Shown one piece after another: positions 8,454 through 17,136 of a DNA stretch of 64,000 nucleotides. Position numbers and translations under genes: made by a program. Origin of the DNA: Myxococcota bacterium (GTDB lineage: Bacteria > Myxococcota_A > UBA9160 > UBA4427). Every line of letters begins with the position of its first letter. Position 1 is the stretch's first letter. The stretch is from positions 1 through 64,000 of the forward strand of contig JANQEL010000147.1 in the NCBI GenBank assembly GCA_028278345.1, written 5' to 3'. Under the pieces are notes generated by a model. The model had not been told where the DNA came from, did no database searches, and saw only the letters and a list, made by a program, of their open reading frames with translations.

Positions 8454-9026
8454 TCAGGTGAGGCCGCGCCGCTTCAATTCGTTCTCGAGGCGTTCGCTGT
8501 CGGACGACAGGGCGGGGCCGCGCTCCTCGTCGCCGAGCTTCCCAATCGAGTCCTTCCACATCTTGTCGCCGTCGTAGGTGATCCACTTCTCGGGGACGAC
8601 CTCGAGCACCACGCGAATCGGCGAGTCGAGGAACTCCTCGAAACCCTTCGCGCGCGCTTCGTCTTCCTGCAGCTGGAGCGCGAACTTCGGATAGAACCAC
8701 TCCTTGGTCTCGCGATCCTCGTGGATGATGCAACGCCCCTTCGCAGTCACGGACTTTCCGGCGCCGAGCGACGTCCCGGTACTCGTCACCGTGATGCAGA
8801 CGCGCGGGTCGCGACGCACGGCGGAGATGCGGTGGCGGTGTCCTCCCGCCGTCAACCAGAAGCGTCCGTCTGCCCACAGGTACGACATGATGACGGAGAC
8901 GGGCCAACCGTCCTTCGTCGTCCAGGCGAAGGTGCATTCCTTCTGTTTCCCGAGCAGGGCTTCCTTGCGCTCGTCGGCGAGGTTGTAGATCGAAACCTTC
9001 TCGTAGTTGTCGACGGTCTGACTCAT
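8454..9026 (-). CDS. Pyridoxamine 5'-phosphate oxidase-fold (PPOX/FDOR) protein
   Basis: This 190-aa protein has the split-barrel flavin-binding fold. It contains CTFAWTTKDGWPVSVIMSYLW, then FWLTAGGHRHRISAVRRDPRV, a typical PPOX/FDOR signature, and a strand VTAKGRCIIHED. Such proteins bind FMN, F420 or haem and reduce or oxidise small molecules. In a window rich in F420-type enzymes, F420 is plausible but not shown. The ATG at 9026 has GAGGAAG upstream. It lies 30 bases after the SnoaL-like gene and 35 before the SDR gene on the same strand. The C-terminal 40 residues are charged and probably helical. Confidence 0.82.
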   Translation of the reverse strand: MSQTVDNYEKVSIYNLADERKEALLGKQKECTFAWTTKDGWPVSVIMSYLWADGRFWLTAGGHRHRISAVRRDPRVCITVTSTGTSLGAGKSVTAKGRCIIHEDRETKEWFYPKFALQLQEDEARAKGFEEFLDSPIRVVLEVVPEKWITYDGDKMWKDSIGKLGDEERGPALSSDSERLENELKRRGLT

Positions 9027-9056
9027 GGGCTTCCTCGCTGGTGGCTGGGGAGGTTC

Positions 9057-9527
9057 TCAGGAATCTGGGCGGACCACCGCCGGGTTTCCTTCGATCCAGA
9101 GGATCTCGAGGTAGCGCTCGGCGATGCGCCACCCCTCCGCGGCCTTCGTCCAGCGATCGCGATAGATGCCGCCCACGACGTAGTTTGCACCGCCCTCCAC
9201 ACCGCGCCGCGTGTGTTGTGCGTGCAGATAGCAGCGCGACTTCGCGCCATCGCCATCGGCCGCTACCTGGTGGTTCGCGACCATGTGCTGGGTGGAGTCG
9301 AGGTGTTTCAGCGTGGCCGAGACGAACTCCTTCACCGCGTCGGTCCCGCGGAGTTCCGGCACGAAGGAGTAGTCGACGTAGGCGTCGGCGACGAAGACCT
9401 CGTCGAGTTCATCCCACGCCCGCCGGTCGATCGCGGCGGCGTAGCGATGGGTGGCGTTCACGATCGCGCGTTCATCCTCGAGGGAGAGGCACGCGTCCAC
9501 GGGATAGTCGTCGGAGGGGGGTTTCAT
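9057..9527 (-). CDS. SnoaL-like / NTF2-fold protein
   Basis: This 156-aa protein has the SnoaL-like NTF2 fold: helix LSLEDERAIVNATHRYAAAI, then DRRAWDELDEVFVADAYVDY, a pattern shared with ring-hydroxylating dioxygenase beta-like and scytalone-dehydratase-like proteins, and a His in LDSTQHMVANHQVAAD. Members act as small hydrolases, isomerases, dehydratases or oxygenase subunits. I chose the ATG at 9527, where family similarity begins. It is the first gene of the four-gene minus-strand operon with PPOX, SDR and DUF7064-like members. The divergent LLM gene starts 140 bases away, so both promoters lie in 9528-9666. Confidence 0.8.
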   Translation of the reverse strand: MKPPSDDYPVDACLSLEDERAIVNATHRYAAAIDRRAWDELDEVFVADAYVDYSFVPELRGTDAVKEFVSATLKHLDSTQHMVANHQVAADGDGAKSRCYLHAQHTRRGVEGGANYVVGGIYRDRWTKAAEGWRIAERYLEILWIEGNPAVVRPDS

Positions 9528-9666
9528 CGCGGGGTTCCCATTCGAATGCGAGTGCGCCTCACGGCAGTGGTCGACGCTATCAATTAATCTGGTCGCCACA
9601 ACGAAGCACGAGCGCTTCGCATCACGCCGCGCCGCAGCGCTGGACGCCCCCGAACCAGGAGCCCCC

Positions 9667-10638
9667 ATGAGCCGACCCTTCCGATTCGCCGTGCAGTCCT
9701 ACTTCGCCGAGAGCGCCGACGCGTGGCGCGACGGCGCCCGCCAGACCGAAGACCTCGGCTACTCCGCCCTGCACCTGGCCGACCACATCCTCGGCCCCGG
9801 CCCCGCCCTCGAGGCGACGAATCACCCGCTCCAGAACCTCGCCGCGGTGCCTGCGATGGCGGTGGCCGCCGAAGCGACCACGAGCCTGCGCATCGGCTGT
9901 CGCGTCTTCTGCATCGACTACCGCCCCGCCGCCGTGCTCGCTAAGGAAACCGCCACCCTCGACTTCCTTTCGGGTGGCCGCCTCGAAATCGGTCTCGGTG
10001 CCGGGTGGATGAAGGGCGAGTACGACGCCGCGGGTATCGCGATGGATGCGATCGGCACGCGCATCGACCGCCTCGAAGAAACCGTGGGGCTGCTCAAGGC
10101 CCACATGCAGAAGGGCGAACTCGCCGTCGCGGGAGATCACGTCAATGTGCAGGGCTACGAGGGTGCACCCCAGCCAGTGCAACAACCCCACCCGCCCATC
10201 ATGATCGGCGGCGGTAGCAGACGCGTGCTGTCTCTGGCTGCGCGCGAAGCCGACATCGTCAGCATCAACCTCAACAACCGCGCGGGCATCATCGGACCCG
10301 ACGGCGTTTCGACCAGCACGGCCGAAGCCACGCAACAGAAGGTCGGCTGGATTCGCGACGCCGCGGGTTCGCGCATCGACGACATCGAACTCGAGATCGG
10401 GATCTACTTCGCCTTCATCGGTTCCGGCACCGAGAAGATGGCAGAGCGTATGGGCGCGGGGCTCGGGCTCGACGCAGCGGCAATGGCCGCGCATCCCCAT
10501 GGCCTGTTCGGCGACATCGATGCGATCTGCGATGAGTTGCAACGAAGACGCGAGCTCTACGGCCTTTCCTACATCACCGTGGGCGCCGACGTGCGCGACG
10601 CCTTCGCACCGGTGGTCGCACGCCTCGCCGGGACTTGA
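9667..10638 (+). CDS. LLM-class F420-dependent oxidoreductase (TIGR03621-like)
   Basis: This 323-aa full-length LLM enzyme begins with the barrel strand FRFAVQSYF and has the segment YSALHLADHILGPG. It shows the strongly conserved GGRLEIGLGAGWMKGEYDAAG of the F420-dependent TIGR03621 subgroup, followed by PIMIGGGSRRVLSLAAREAD in the second half. Such enzymes transfer hydride between F420 and a small organic substrate. Start is the ATG at 9667 with AGGAG seven bases upstream. It is divergent from the SnoaL/PPOX/SDR operon, which may share its pathway. The SnoaL-like gene downstream is convergent with a 9-base gap. Confidence 0.9.
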   Translation: MSRPFRFAVQSYFAESADAWRDGARQTEDLGYSALHLADHILGPGPALEATNHPLQNLAAVPAMAVAAEATTSLRIGCRVFCIDYRPAAVLAKETATLDFLSGGRLEIGLGAGWMKGEYDAAGIAMDAIGTRIDRLEETVGLLKAHMQKGELAVAGDHVNVQGYEGAPQPVQQPHPPIMIGGGSRRVLSLAAREADIVSINLNNRAGIIGPDGVSTSTAEATQQKVGWIRDAAGSRIDDIELEIGIYFAFIGSGTEKMAERMGAGLGLDAAAMAAHPHGLFGDIDAICDELQRRRELYGLSYITVGADVRDAFAPVVARLAGT

Positions 10639-10647
10639 GCGACCGGC

Positions 10648-11022
10648 TCAGCTCCGGGGCTTCTCGATCTGGATCACGTCCCAGTGCTCGGCCATCATGC
10701 CGTCCTCGACGCGGAAGATCTCTGCAGTCGCGGTCATGCGCGGGGCGCCTTCGGGAGCGTCGCCCCCCGACCATTCGAGCAGCAGCCAGACCATGTCGTC
10801 TTCGGCGTTCATGAGCTTGATCTCGGCCTGCATCGGGGTCTTGCCCGAATGCAGGGCGCGAATCGCACCCTGCAGCCCCGCCAGCCCCTGGGGCACGTGG
10901 GGATTGTGTTGGATGTAGTCTTCTTTGTAGTACTTCGCCGCGAGCTCCCAATCGCCGCGGTTGATCACCTTGTCGAAGATCTCGCGCACGATCGCCTTGT
11001 TCTCTTCCGGTGTGGTCGACAT
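10648..11022 (-). CDS. SnoaL-like polyketide cyclase / ester cyclase family protein
   Basis: This 124-aa protein is a compact NTF2-fold SnoaL member. It opens with ENKAIVREIFDKVINRGDW. The active-site-like YYKEDYIQHNPHVPQGLAGLQ (residues about 31-51) follows, and it closes with IFRVEDGMMAEHWDVIQIE, the characteristic H-W-D strand of the family. Members act as aldol cyclases, hydrolases or dehydratases. The ATG at 11022 has GAGGAA upstream. It is the distal partner of the HIBADH-like gene 44 bases upstream on the same strand. The short gap between them holds a 13-bp tandem repeat. Confidence 0.85.
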   Translation of the reverse strand: MSTTPEENKAIVREIFDKVINRGDWELAAKYYKEDYIQHNPHVPQGLAGLQGAIRALHSGKTPMQAEIKLMNAEDDMVWLLLEWSGGDAPEGAPRMTATAEIFRVEDGMMAEHWDVIQIEKPRS

Positions 11023-11040
11023 GGTTTTTTTCCTCGTGGC

Positions 11041-11078
11041 TCAGCCGTCTGTTTCAGCCGTCTATTTCAGCCGTCTTT
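11041..11078. repeat. 13-bp tandem repeat (three copies) at the end of the HIBADH-like gene
   Basis: On the plus strand TCAGCCGTCT recurs at 11041, 11054 and 11067, a unit of 13 bases. On the minus strand each copy carries GGCTGA, so a TGA appears in three successive registers. The first of them is the actual stop of the HIBADH-like gene. Because 13 is not a multiple of 3, any frame reading through meets a stop. It probably arose by slippage duplication of the gene end. Confidence 0.8.
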
Positions 11079-11975
11079 CGAGAGTTCGGTCTTCGGCACT
11101 TCAGTGTCCGCGCGGCGTTCGAGAGCCGCGAGGGTCGCGATGAAGAACTTCTCGCCGAGATCGTCCTGCATCGCGTCGCCATAGGTCGCGAAGGCGGCGC
11201 GGGTGAGCTGCAACGGTACACCGAGATCCTCGGCGGTTTCGATCGCGAGGCCCACGTCCTTGTGCGCGAGGCGTAGATCGAAAGCCGATTGGTCCCAGGC
11301 ACGCGCGAGCATCGGGCCGAGCAGGCCGCAGTACATCCCCGCCGAACTCGCCTGCAGAACCTTCGCGAGATCCTGCATGTCGACCCCCGCCTTCGCACCG
11401 AGCACCAGGCCCTCCTGCAGTGCCTGCCCCGCGCTCAGGAAGACGGCGTTGTTGATCAACTTGAACAGCGTGCCGGTGCCTGCCTCTTCGCCGAGATAGA
11501 AGATCTGCTTCGCGAGGGTGTCGAGTACCGGGTGCGCGACGTCGTAGGCCTCGCGCGCGCCGCTCACCATCAAGGCCAACGCCCCCTTGCGCGCGGCCCA
11601 CACCCCGCCACTCACCGGCGAGTCGATGAAATGAATGCCGGCTGCGGCTTCGCGTTCCCGCATTGCACGCGCCGCAGCGAGAGAGATCGTGCTGAGGTCG
11701 CAGTGCACGAGCCCCTCGCGCGAACCTTCGAGCAGGCCGCTCGGACCGGCGACGACGGTTTCGAGTTCGCTCGGGCCCGGAAGCGAGGTCAGCACCACGT
11801 CGCACCGCGCGGCGACCTCGGACGGAGTCGCGACGAAGTGCGCGCCCTGCTCCACGAGATCCGCGGCGGCGGCTTCGTTCACGTCGCAGACGCAGAGTTC
11901 GAAGCCGCCCTGCTGGACCTGCTCCGCCATCGGGTGCCCGATCTTGCCAAGGCCAATGAATCCAACGGTTTGCAC
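11067..11975 (-). CDS. NAD(P)-dependent beta-hydroxyacid dehydrogenase (HIBADH family)
   Basis: This 302-aa protein belongs to the 3-hydroxyisobutyrate / tartronate-semialdehyde dehydrogenase superfamily. It begins with the Rossmann motif VGFIGLGKIGHPMAE and has the substrate motif FIDSPVSGGVWAARKGAL. The catalytic-Lys helix is FKLINNAVFLSAGQALQEG (K in FKLINN), and the C-terminal segment is FDLRLAHKDVGLAIE. I chose the GTG at 11975 because GGGAGG lies upstream and the Rossmann motif begins right there. It is followed by the SnoaL-like gene and is divergent from the VOC/aminotransferase pair. The substrate is unknown. Confidence 0.9.
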   Translation of the reverse strand: MQTVGFIGLGKIGHPMAEQVQQGGFELCVCDVNEAAAADLVEQGAHFVATPSEVAARCDVVLTSLPGPSELETVVAGPSGLLEGSREGLVHCDLSTISLAAARAMREREAAAGIHFIDSPVSGGVWAARKGALALMVSGAREAYDVAHPVLDTLAKQIFYLGEEAGTGTLFKLINNAVFLSAGQALQEGLVLGAKAGVDMQDLAKVLQASSAGMYCGLLGPMLARAWDQSAFDLRLAHKDVGLAIETAEDLGVPLQLTRAAFATYGDAMQDDLGEKFFIATLAALERRADTEVPKTELSKDG

Positions 11976-12153
11976 GATTGCCTCCCTTCCGACCCCGAGC
12001 CGATCCCCGGCATGCCGCCATGGCGTCGAATCTACTGCGGAGTGCCCAGCTTGACGAATCCGAGCCAACACCCGATTCGTGGCATCCGGATATATTGCGT
12101 GAGACCCCGGCGCCACTCACGATCGCCACGGCCCAACCACATCCGGAGACACG

Positions 12154-12627
12154 ATGTCCGTCGACTACTTCTCCCACTTCGGGATCTGCGTTCACGAACC
12201 GGAACGTTCGCTTCACTTCTACCGCGATCTGCTCGGCTTCGAGCCACTCACGAAGCTCGAGGTGTCGGACGCCGGTTCGAAGCAGCTCGTGCAGATCGCC
12301 GACCTCGAACTGCACGCCTACTTCCTCCAACGCGATGGCACCCGCATCGAGCTGCTCCACTACGTGAGCCCCGGGGTCGAGGAGGAGACTGTGCCGCGGC
12401 CGATGAATCGCGTGGGCCTCACCCACATCGCCTTGCGCGTGAGCGACCTGCCCGCACTCCTCGAACGCCTCGAAGCCGAGGGCGTCGAGGTCATGAAGGA
12501 AACGCGAGTCACCAACGAGAGTTTCGGTTCGGACGTCGTGTACGTTCTCGATCCGGACGGCGTTCGCGTCGAGTTGATCCAGCTTCCCGGGGATCCAACC
12601 GTTCCCCTGGGCAACCCACTCGCCTGA
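12154..12627 (+). CDS. VOC-superfamily (glyoxalase/dioxygenase-fold) protein
   Basis: This 157-aa protein has the two beta-alpha-beta-beta-beta modules of the vicinal oxygen chelate fold. The first starts FSHFGICVHEPERSLHFYRD (His as first metal ligand) and ends IELLHYVSP (Glu ligand). The second starts GLTHIALRVSDLPALLERL (His ligand) and ends YVLDPDGVRVELIQLP (Glu ligand), so the usual H/E/H/E metal site appears complete. Glyoxalases, extradiol dioxygenases and epimerases such as methylmalonyl-CoA epimerase share this pattern. Start is an ATG with GGAGA upstream. The aminotransferase follows 38 bases downstream in the same operon. Confidence 0.88.
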   Translation: MSVDYFSHFGICVHEPERSLHFYRDLLGFEPLTKLEVSDAGSKQLVQIADLELHAYFLQRDGTRIELLHYVSPGVEEETVPRPMNRVGLTHIALRVSDLPALLERLEAEGVEVMKETRVTNESFGSDVVYVLDPDGVRVELIQLPGDPTVPLGNPLA

Positions 12628-12665
12628 CGACGCACAGCGCGACCGGCCTGTAGAGGAGATGCGCG

Positions 12666-13979
12666 ATGGCTCGATTCGAACGGATCCCGCGAAGCGAACG
12701 CGAACAGGAACTGGTCGATCGCGTACCCCGCATCCTCCCCGCCTGCGCGCGCACCCCCACCATGTCCCTCGATAGCGCGATGATCGTGAAGGAGGGGCGC
12801 GGTTCGAAGATTCGCGACCTCTCGGGCAACGAGTACATCGACTATCTACTCGGTTCGGGCCCCATGCTCGTCGGTCACTGTCATCCCGATGTCGTGGCGG
12901 CCGCCCACGCCGCGATCGATCAGGGTTCTTCCTTCCTTCTCCCCAACGAAGCCGCGGTGTTGCTGGCCGACGAGATTGCCAGGGTGACCCCCTGTGCCGA
13001 GCGCGTCGCCTTTGGCAGCACCGGGAGCGACGCCGTCTTCTTCGCCCTTCGCCTCGCCCGTGCCTATCGCGGCCGCGACAAGATCCTGAAGTTCGAAGGC
13101 GGTTATCACGGCCAGGCCGACCACGCGACGATGAGCAACCAGTGGACGAAGCAGCCGGCGGAGTACCCCGCCGCCGTGCCCAATAGCGAGGGCATTCCGG
13201 CTTCGGTTCGAGACGAGGTTCTCGTCGCTCCCTTCAACGATATCGATCGCGCCGCGTCGATCATCGAAGCCAACGCCGAAGATCTCGCCGCGGTGATCGT
13301 CGAGCCCATGCAGCGCACCGTCACTCCGCGCGAAGGCTTCCTCGAAGGGCTGCGTGAGGTGACGCGACGCCTCGACATCCCCCTGATCTTCGACGAGGTC
13401 GTCACGGGCTTCCGCTTCGGCCTCTCGAGTGCCCAGGGCTACTACGGCGTCACTCCCGACCTCACGGTGATGGGGAAGAGCCTCTCGGCGGGCCATCCAC
13501 TGTCGGTCGTCTGCGGAAACGACGAACTGATGAAGTACAGCGAGGGCGCTCGACGCATCACGGGCAGCTACGTGGCGATGACGGGCACCTTCAGCGGGAA
13601 TCTCGTTTCGAGTGCAGTCGGCCTCGCCGTCATCAAGGTGCTGCAGCAGGACGGCGTCTACGAGAGCCTCTTCGCGCGGGGTCGGCGCCTGATGGAAGCC
13701 GTCTCGAGTGCCTTCGAGAAGGTCGACATCCCCTGCCAGGTCGCTGGCGAACCCCCGGCCTTCGAGCCGTGGTTCACCGATCAGGCCGTCGTCGACTACC
13801 GCTCCAGCATGACCGCCGACCCGGGGCCCACCCATCGCTTCGGCCAGGCCCTCTTCGAGCGCGGCATCCTGAAGGGTCACGAGAAGTTCTTCGTCTCGAT
13901 CGCTCACAGCGACGAAGACATCGATGTGACGATCGACGCGATCAACGAGGCCGCCGAGGAGGTCGCCGAAGCCCGCTGA
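12666..13979 (+). CDS. Class III aminotransferase (glutamate-1-semialdehyde aminomutase-like)
   Basis: This 437-aa PLP enzyme of fold type I has GSTGSDAVFFALRLARAYRG at about 117-136 (phosphate-binding Gly-Ser), IFDEVVTGFRF with Asp243 for the PLP nitrogen, and VMGKSLSAGHPLSVV with Lys271 for the Schiff base. The nearest familiar relative is HemL, but several features differ, including a long C-terminal region without HemL signatures. HemL-like paralogues often act as transaminases in secondary or degradative pathways. Start is the ATG at 12666 with GAGGAG upstream. It follows the VOC gene closely. A GC-rich hairpin lies just after the stop. Confidence 0.9.
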   Translation: MARFERIPRSEREQELVDRVPRILPACARTPTMSLDSAMIVKEGRGSKIRDLSGNEYIDYLLGSGPMLVGHCHPDVVAAAHAAIDQGSSFLLPNEAAVLLADEIARVTPCAERVAFGSTGSDAVFFALRLARAYRGRDKILKFEGGYHGQADHATMSNQWTKQPAEYPAAVPNSEGIPASVRDEVLVAPFNDIDRAASIIEANAEDLAAVIVEPMQRTVTPREGFLEGLREVTRRLDIPLIFDEVVTGFRFGLSSAQGYYGVTPDLTVMGKSLSAGHPLSVVCGNDELMKYSEGARRITGSYVAMTGTFSGNLVSSAVGLAVIKVLQQDGVYESLFARGRRLMEAVSSAFEKVDIPCQVAGEPPAFEPWFTDQAVVDYRSSMTADPGPTHRFGQALFERGILKGHEKFFVSIAHSDEDIDVTIDAINEAAEEVAEAR

Positions 13980-13992
13980 CCCGTAGCTTCTC

Positions 13993-14012
13993 CCGACGCC
14001 GCGCGGTGTCGG
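13993..14012 (+). terminator. GC-rich hairpin after the aminotransferase gene
   Basis: CCGACGCC and GGTGTCGG form an 8-bp stem (one G-U pair) around the tetraloop GCGC, 13 bases after the aminotransferase stop. No U-tract follows, so an intrinsic terminator is uncertain. The remaining intergenic sequence to 14146 shows nothing else I can name. Confidence 0.35.
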
Positions 14013-14146
14013 CGGCGAAGGTGCTGCGAGCGTGTTGCACACGCATTGCGTCTGCCCGATGGCGAGCCGCCCGCGGGCTGCGTCCCCCCGTGCGCTGACG
14101 GAAGAAACGGGTCAAGCCGCCTCGCGGGGGCTCCGACTTTACCCGC

Positions 14147-14689
14147 ATGGGAATGCAAATTGAAATTCGTGCGAATGCCCGACGGCGGGGCTTCAGCATC
14201 ATCGAGATCATGATCGCGATGGCGATCATCGGCGTGCTCGCCACCGTCGCGATCCCGAAGTACGCCGTCTACCAGCTCAAGACCAAGAGCGCCGAAGCCA
14301 AGACGAACCTCGGCGGCATTCGCACCTCCCAGGAAGCCTATTACGGCGAATATGGCGTCTTCGTTGCCGCCAACCCCGAGCCCGCGCTGATCCCCGGTGC
14401 CAACCGCGCGGGTTTCGACGCCGTGGGCAGCGACTTCCAGGCCCTCGGCTGGCAGCCCGAAGGCAATGTCTTCTTCTCCTATGGCGTCGCGATCAACGCC
14501 GACGGCACGGCCTATACGGCCGACGCCGGTGCCGACATCGACGCCGACGGCGTCGCGCAGTTCTGGGCCTACGCGAAGCCCGAAGGCGGCGGCGCCCTCG
14601 TGCCCGCCGCGGTCGGTTGCAACGTGGGTGCGATCACGGGCAACGACGTCGAACCCTGCGATCCCGCCGCAGGCCAGTCCGTCTTCTGA
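14147..14689 (+). CDS. Type IV prepilin / pseudopilin-like protein
   Basis: This 180-aa protein begins with a 15-residue basic leader ending RRRG, then the prepilin peptidase site G-F and the N-methylated helix FSIIEIMIAMAIIGVLATVA, including the conserved Glu at mature position 5. The mature helix is followed by the usual alphaC-like region KYAVYQLKTKSAEAKTNLGG. The globular domain contains one Cys pair (C in VGCNVG and C in EPCDPAAG), compatible with a pilin C-terminal disulfide loop. The protein would be processed by PilD and assembled into a type IV pilus or secretion pseudopilus. No assembly genes are near. Two unknown genes follow on the same strand. Confidence 0.88.
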   Translation: MGMQIEIRANARRRGFSIIEIMIAMAIIGVLATVAIPKYAVYQLKTKSAEAKTNLGGIRTSQEAYYGEYGVFVAANPEPALIPGANRAGFDAVGSDFQALGWQPEGNVFFSYGVAINADGTAYTADAGADIDADGVAQFWAYAKPEGGGALVPAAVGCNVGAITGNDVEPCDPAAGQSVF

Positions 14690-14718
14690 CACGCGGCCCT
14701 GGTGACCCCCCGACTGCG

Positions 14719-16494
14719 ATGAACGACACCCAGCCCGCAAACGAGCCCTCGAGCGGGGGTGTCCGCGTCGTTCGTCAGGATTTCGCGCTGCGAAATCGCT
14801 TCGACAAGCATCGCTCACTCTCGTCTTCCTGGGGCGTGCTGCGCCAACTCGACGTGGTGACCGAAGATCATCACCTCGTCCCCACGATCGCCGCGATCGA
14901 CGCCGAGCTGAAGGCCCTCACGAAGATCCCCCAGGACCAACGCGACGACACCCGCCTCGACAAGATCGACGCCGCCCACACGGGCATCGAAGCGGAGATG
15001 CGCGAGTTCGCGGCCGAGGTCTCGAAGGAGGCCCTGCACCGCACGCTTCCCGACCTCGTCCAGAGTGATCGCGGGAGCCTCATCGACTTCCTCGACCTGA
15101 TGCTCTCCCTCGAAGAGGATGGACGCGATCGCAGCGCCACCCGCGCCGCCACCACCGGCTTCGTGATCTCGCTGCTGTGCATGGACGGCCCGGAATGCAG
15201 CGGCCCCGTCGATCCGATCTCGCTATCGCCGCGGCTCTTCTACTTGTGCGAACGCGCGGAGGACACCGCTGAACCGGGTATCGAGCAGACCGCCGCCGCC
15301 CTGCTCGCCGCTCGCGACCAGATCGATCTCCACAACGCCGAGGGAGACGAGCCCGACGCCGCGCAGCAGCATCGCCGCGAGATCGGCGAGCACTTCTTCG
15401 TGCCGCTGCTGCTTCGGGCCTACGTGGCGTATCGCAGCGCCGAACTGATGCGCGCCTTCCCCTACCACGCTTCGACTCGCGAACTCGCGACCCATGACGA
15501 AGCGAACGGCCCCAGCGGCGTGCTGGCCTCGCCCTTCGAGACCGAGATCGTACCCAAACTCGCGGCCGCGGTACGCCGACGCATGGCGGGTGAGTCGCCA
15601 CACCTCTCCGCCATCGACCGCGTGGCCTGGTGCATCGACCTCGATTTTCCGAACGACGCCGAGCGCAAGGCCCTCGAGTCGACGGACATCGGCACTCTCG
15701 AAGACATCCCCGGCACCACGATCCTGGTGGGCCTCTTGTGCCGCTCGGCCGAGGTGATCGCCGAGGAGCTCGAACCGATCGGCATCTCCTTCGACCGCCT
15801 GACGGAAGATTGGGTGAAGGAACTCAACGACGCGATGAAGAAGCAGAGCGACCAGCTTCTCGTCGATGACTACAAGCGGGCGTGTGCCCTCTCGGAGCTG
15901 CGGACCAAGTTCCTCTTCACCGCGCTCTCGGATGCGAGTCGCGAACAGCGCGTTCGCGAACCCATGAAACCGCGACCGTCGAGCAGCGACGATGCCGACG
16001 CCGCGCGCGAGTTCCGCAAGGAGGCGCGCGACCTCGCGAGCAAGGCCGTCGCGAACCCGACGGAGGCTTCGGAGACCCGCGCCGACGAAGCGAAACCCGG
16101 CGGCCTGCTCGGCTGGGTGCAGGGTTTCCCGCGCGAGATGCGCATCAAGATCGCGCTGGCCGCCGCCATGTTCGCTTTGCTCGCGGGACTCATCGTCTAC
16201 ACCGTGTGGCCGAGCGGCGAGATGCAGGACATCGACCCGGCGTGGCTCGCACAGGTCTCTCCCCATCTCGTGGAGGGGGTGCGCAATGACGCGGGCCAGG
16301 GTGAATCCTTCGTCGGCGAAGTCGACGCCGGCTGGCGCGCACTGCCCCGCGAAGAGCAGCAGGAAATCGCCCTCACCATCGTCGGGACCCTCCAGGCCTC
16401 CGGCCTGCGCAACGTGATGGTCTACGACGATCTCGGCGAACTGCGCATCCAGGCATTCGGCGAAGGCGCCCCGCAGGTCGTACTCGGAGACTGA
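14719..16494 (+). CDS. Unknown protein with one C-terminal transmembrane segment
   Basis: I do not recognise this 591-aa protein. About residues 1-475 are acidic and mostly helical, with no signal peptide. A low-complexity charged stretch (SSSDDADAAREF and flanks) precedes a single membrane helix at about 477-497 (IKIALAAAMFALLAGLIVY). A 94-residue C-terminal domain (DPAWLAQVSPHLVEGVRN, then LRNVMVYDDLGELRIQAFG) follows. A large cytoplasmic N-terminal part and a small external domain would fit. It begins 29 bases after the prepilin stop and is followed three bases later by another unknown gene. The three may form one unit, perhaps in surface or pilus biology, but that is only positional. Confidence 0.8.
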   Translation: MNDTQPANEPSSGGVRVVRQDFALRNRFDKHRSLSSSWGVLRQLDVVTEDHHLVPTIAAIDAELKALTKIPQDQRDDTRLDKIDAAHTGIEAEMREFAAEVSKEALHRTLPDLVQSDRGSLIDFLDLMLSLEEDGRDRSATRAATTGFVISLLCMDGPECSGPVDPISLSPRLFYLCERAEDTAEPGIEQTAAALLAARDQIDLHNAEGDEPDAAQQHRREIGEHFFVPLLLRAYVAYRSAELMRAFPYHASTRELATHDEANGPSGVLASPFETEIVPKLAAAVRRRMAGESPHLSAIDRVAWCIDLDFPNDAERKALESTDIGTLEDIPGTTILVGLLCRSAEVIAEELEPIGISFDRLTEDWVKELNDAMKKQSDQLLVDDYKRACALSELRTKFLFTALSDASREQRVREPMKPRPSSSDDADAAREFRKEARDLASKAVANPTEASETRADEAKPGGLLGWVQGFPREMRIKIALAAAMFALLAGLIVYTVWPSGEMQDIDPAWLAQVSPHLVEGVRNDAGQGESFVGEVDAGWRALPREEQQEIALTIVGTLQASGLRNVMVYDDLGELRIQAFGEGAPQVVLGD

Positions 16495-16497
16495 GCC

Positions 16498-17136
16498 ATG
16501 GCACCCTCCTTCTATCGCTTTCGCAAGACGCGGGTCGAGAGCATCTCGGTCTTCAAGGGAGCCGATAGTCGCTACGAGATCCAGGATGCGAGCGGCTCCA
16601 CCCTCTTCGACGCCCACGTGGTCGGCAACTGCCTCGGCGGCACGACGACCTTCAGCGAACCCGGCGATGCGGGGCGCGTCTCGTTCCGCATGCGGCCGAA
16701 GCGTCGCTTCCTGAACCTCACCTACTTCGTCGAAGAGGGCGAGAGCGGCCCCCCCGTTGCGACGATCCAGCTCTTCAAGTCGCGCGGACTCAAAGTGCTC
16801 GGTCCACACGGTCACGAGGTCTTTCGTGTGATCGATCCGAAGGGGACCTTCGAAAAGCTCATGCAGGATGTCCTCGAAGGGGCGTGCGGTGAATACGCCC
16901 TGATGGTCGACGACGACGCGGTCGGTTTCCTGACCACCCGCGAACGCCCCGAAGAAGACACGTCAGAGAAGAAAGGCCTGCTCGGTGCCCTTCTCAAGGG
17001 GCTCAAGCATGCCCTGGTTCGCGACTGGTGCATCGAGCTGCTCGACGAGGGCAAGGGCGTCGAAGATCACCGCCCGCTGATCGCCAGCCTGCTGCTCTTG
17101 ATCGAGCAGACGATCGCGCACGATCAATCCACCTGA
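16498..17136 (+). CDS. Unknown protein, possible LURP-one/scramblase-like fold
   Basis: This 212-aa protein begins three bases after the preceding stop, so the two are surely co-transcribed. It has no signal peptide. Short beta strands with repeated polar turns (FRKTRVESISVFKGADSRYE, then YEIQDASGSTLFDAHV) vaguely recall the LURP-one/phospholipid-scramblase-like barrel. That resemblance rests on pattern only. The C-terminal third is helical (KGLLGALLKGLKHALVRDW). The last 13 bases overlap the convergent GNAT gene. Function unknown. Confidence 0.75.
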   Translation: MAPSFYRFRKTRVESISVFKGADSRYEIQDASGSTLFDAHVVGNCLGGTTTFSEPGDAGRVSFRMRPKRRFLNLTYFVEEGESGPPVATIQLFKSRGLKVLGPHGHEVFRVIDPKGTFEKLMQDVLEGACGEYALMVDDDAVGFLTTRERPEEDTSEKKGLLGALLKGLKHALVRDWCIELLDEGKGVEDHRPLIASLLLLIEQTIAHDQST

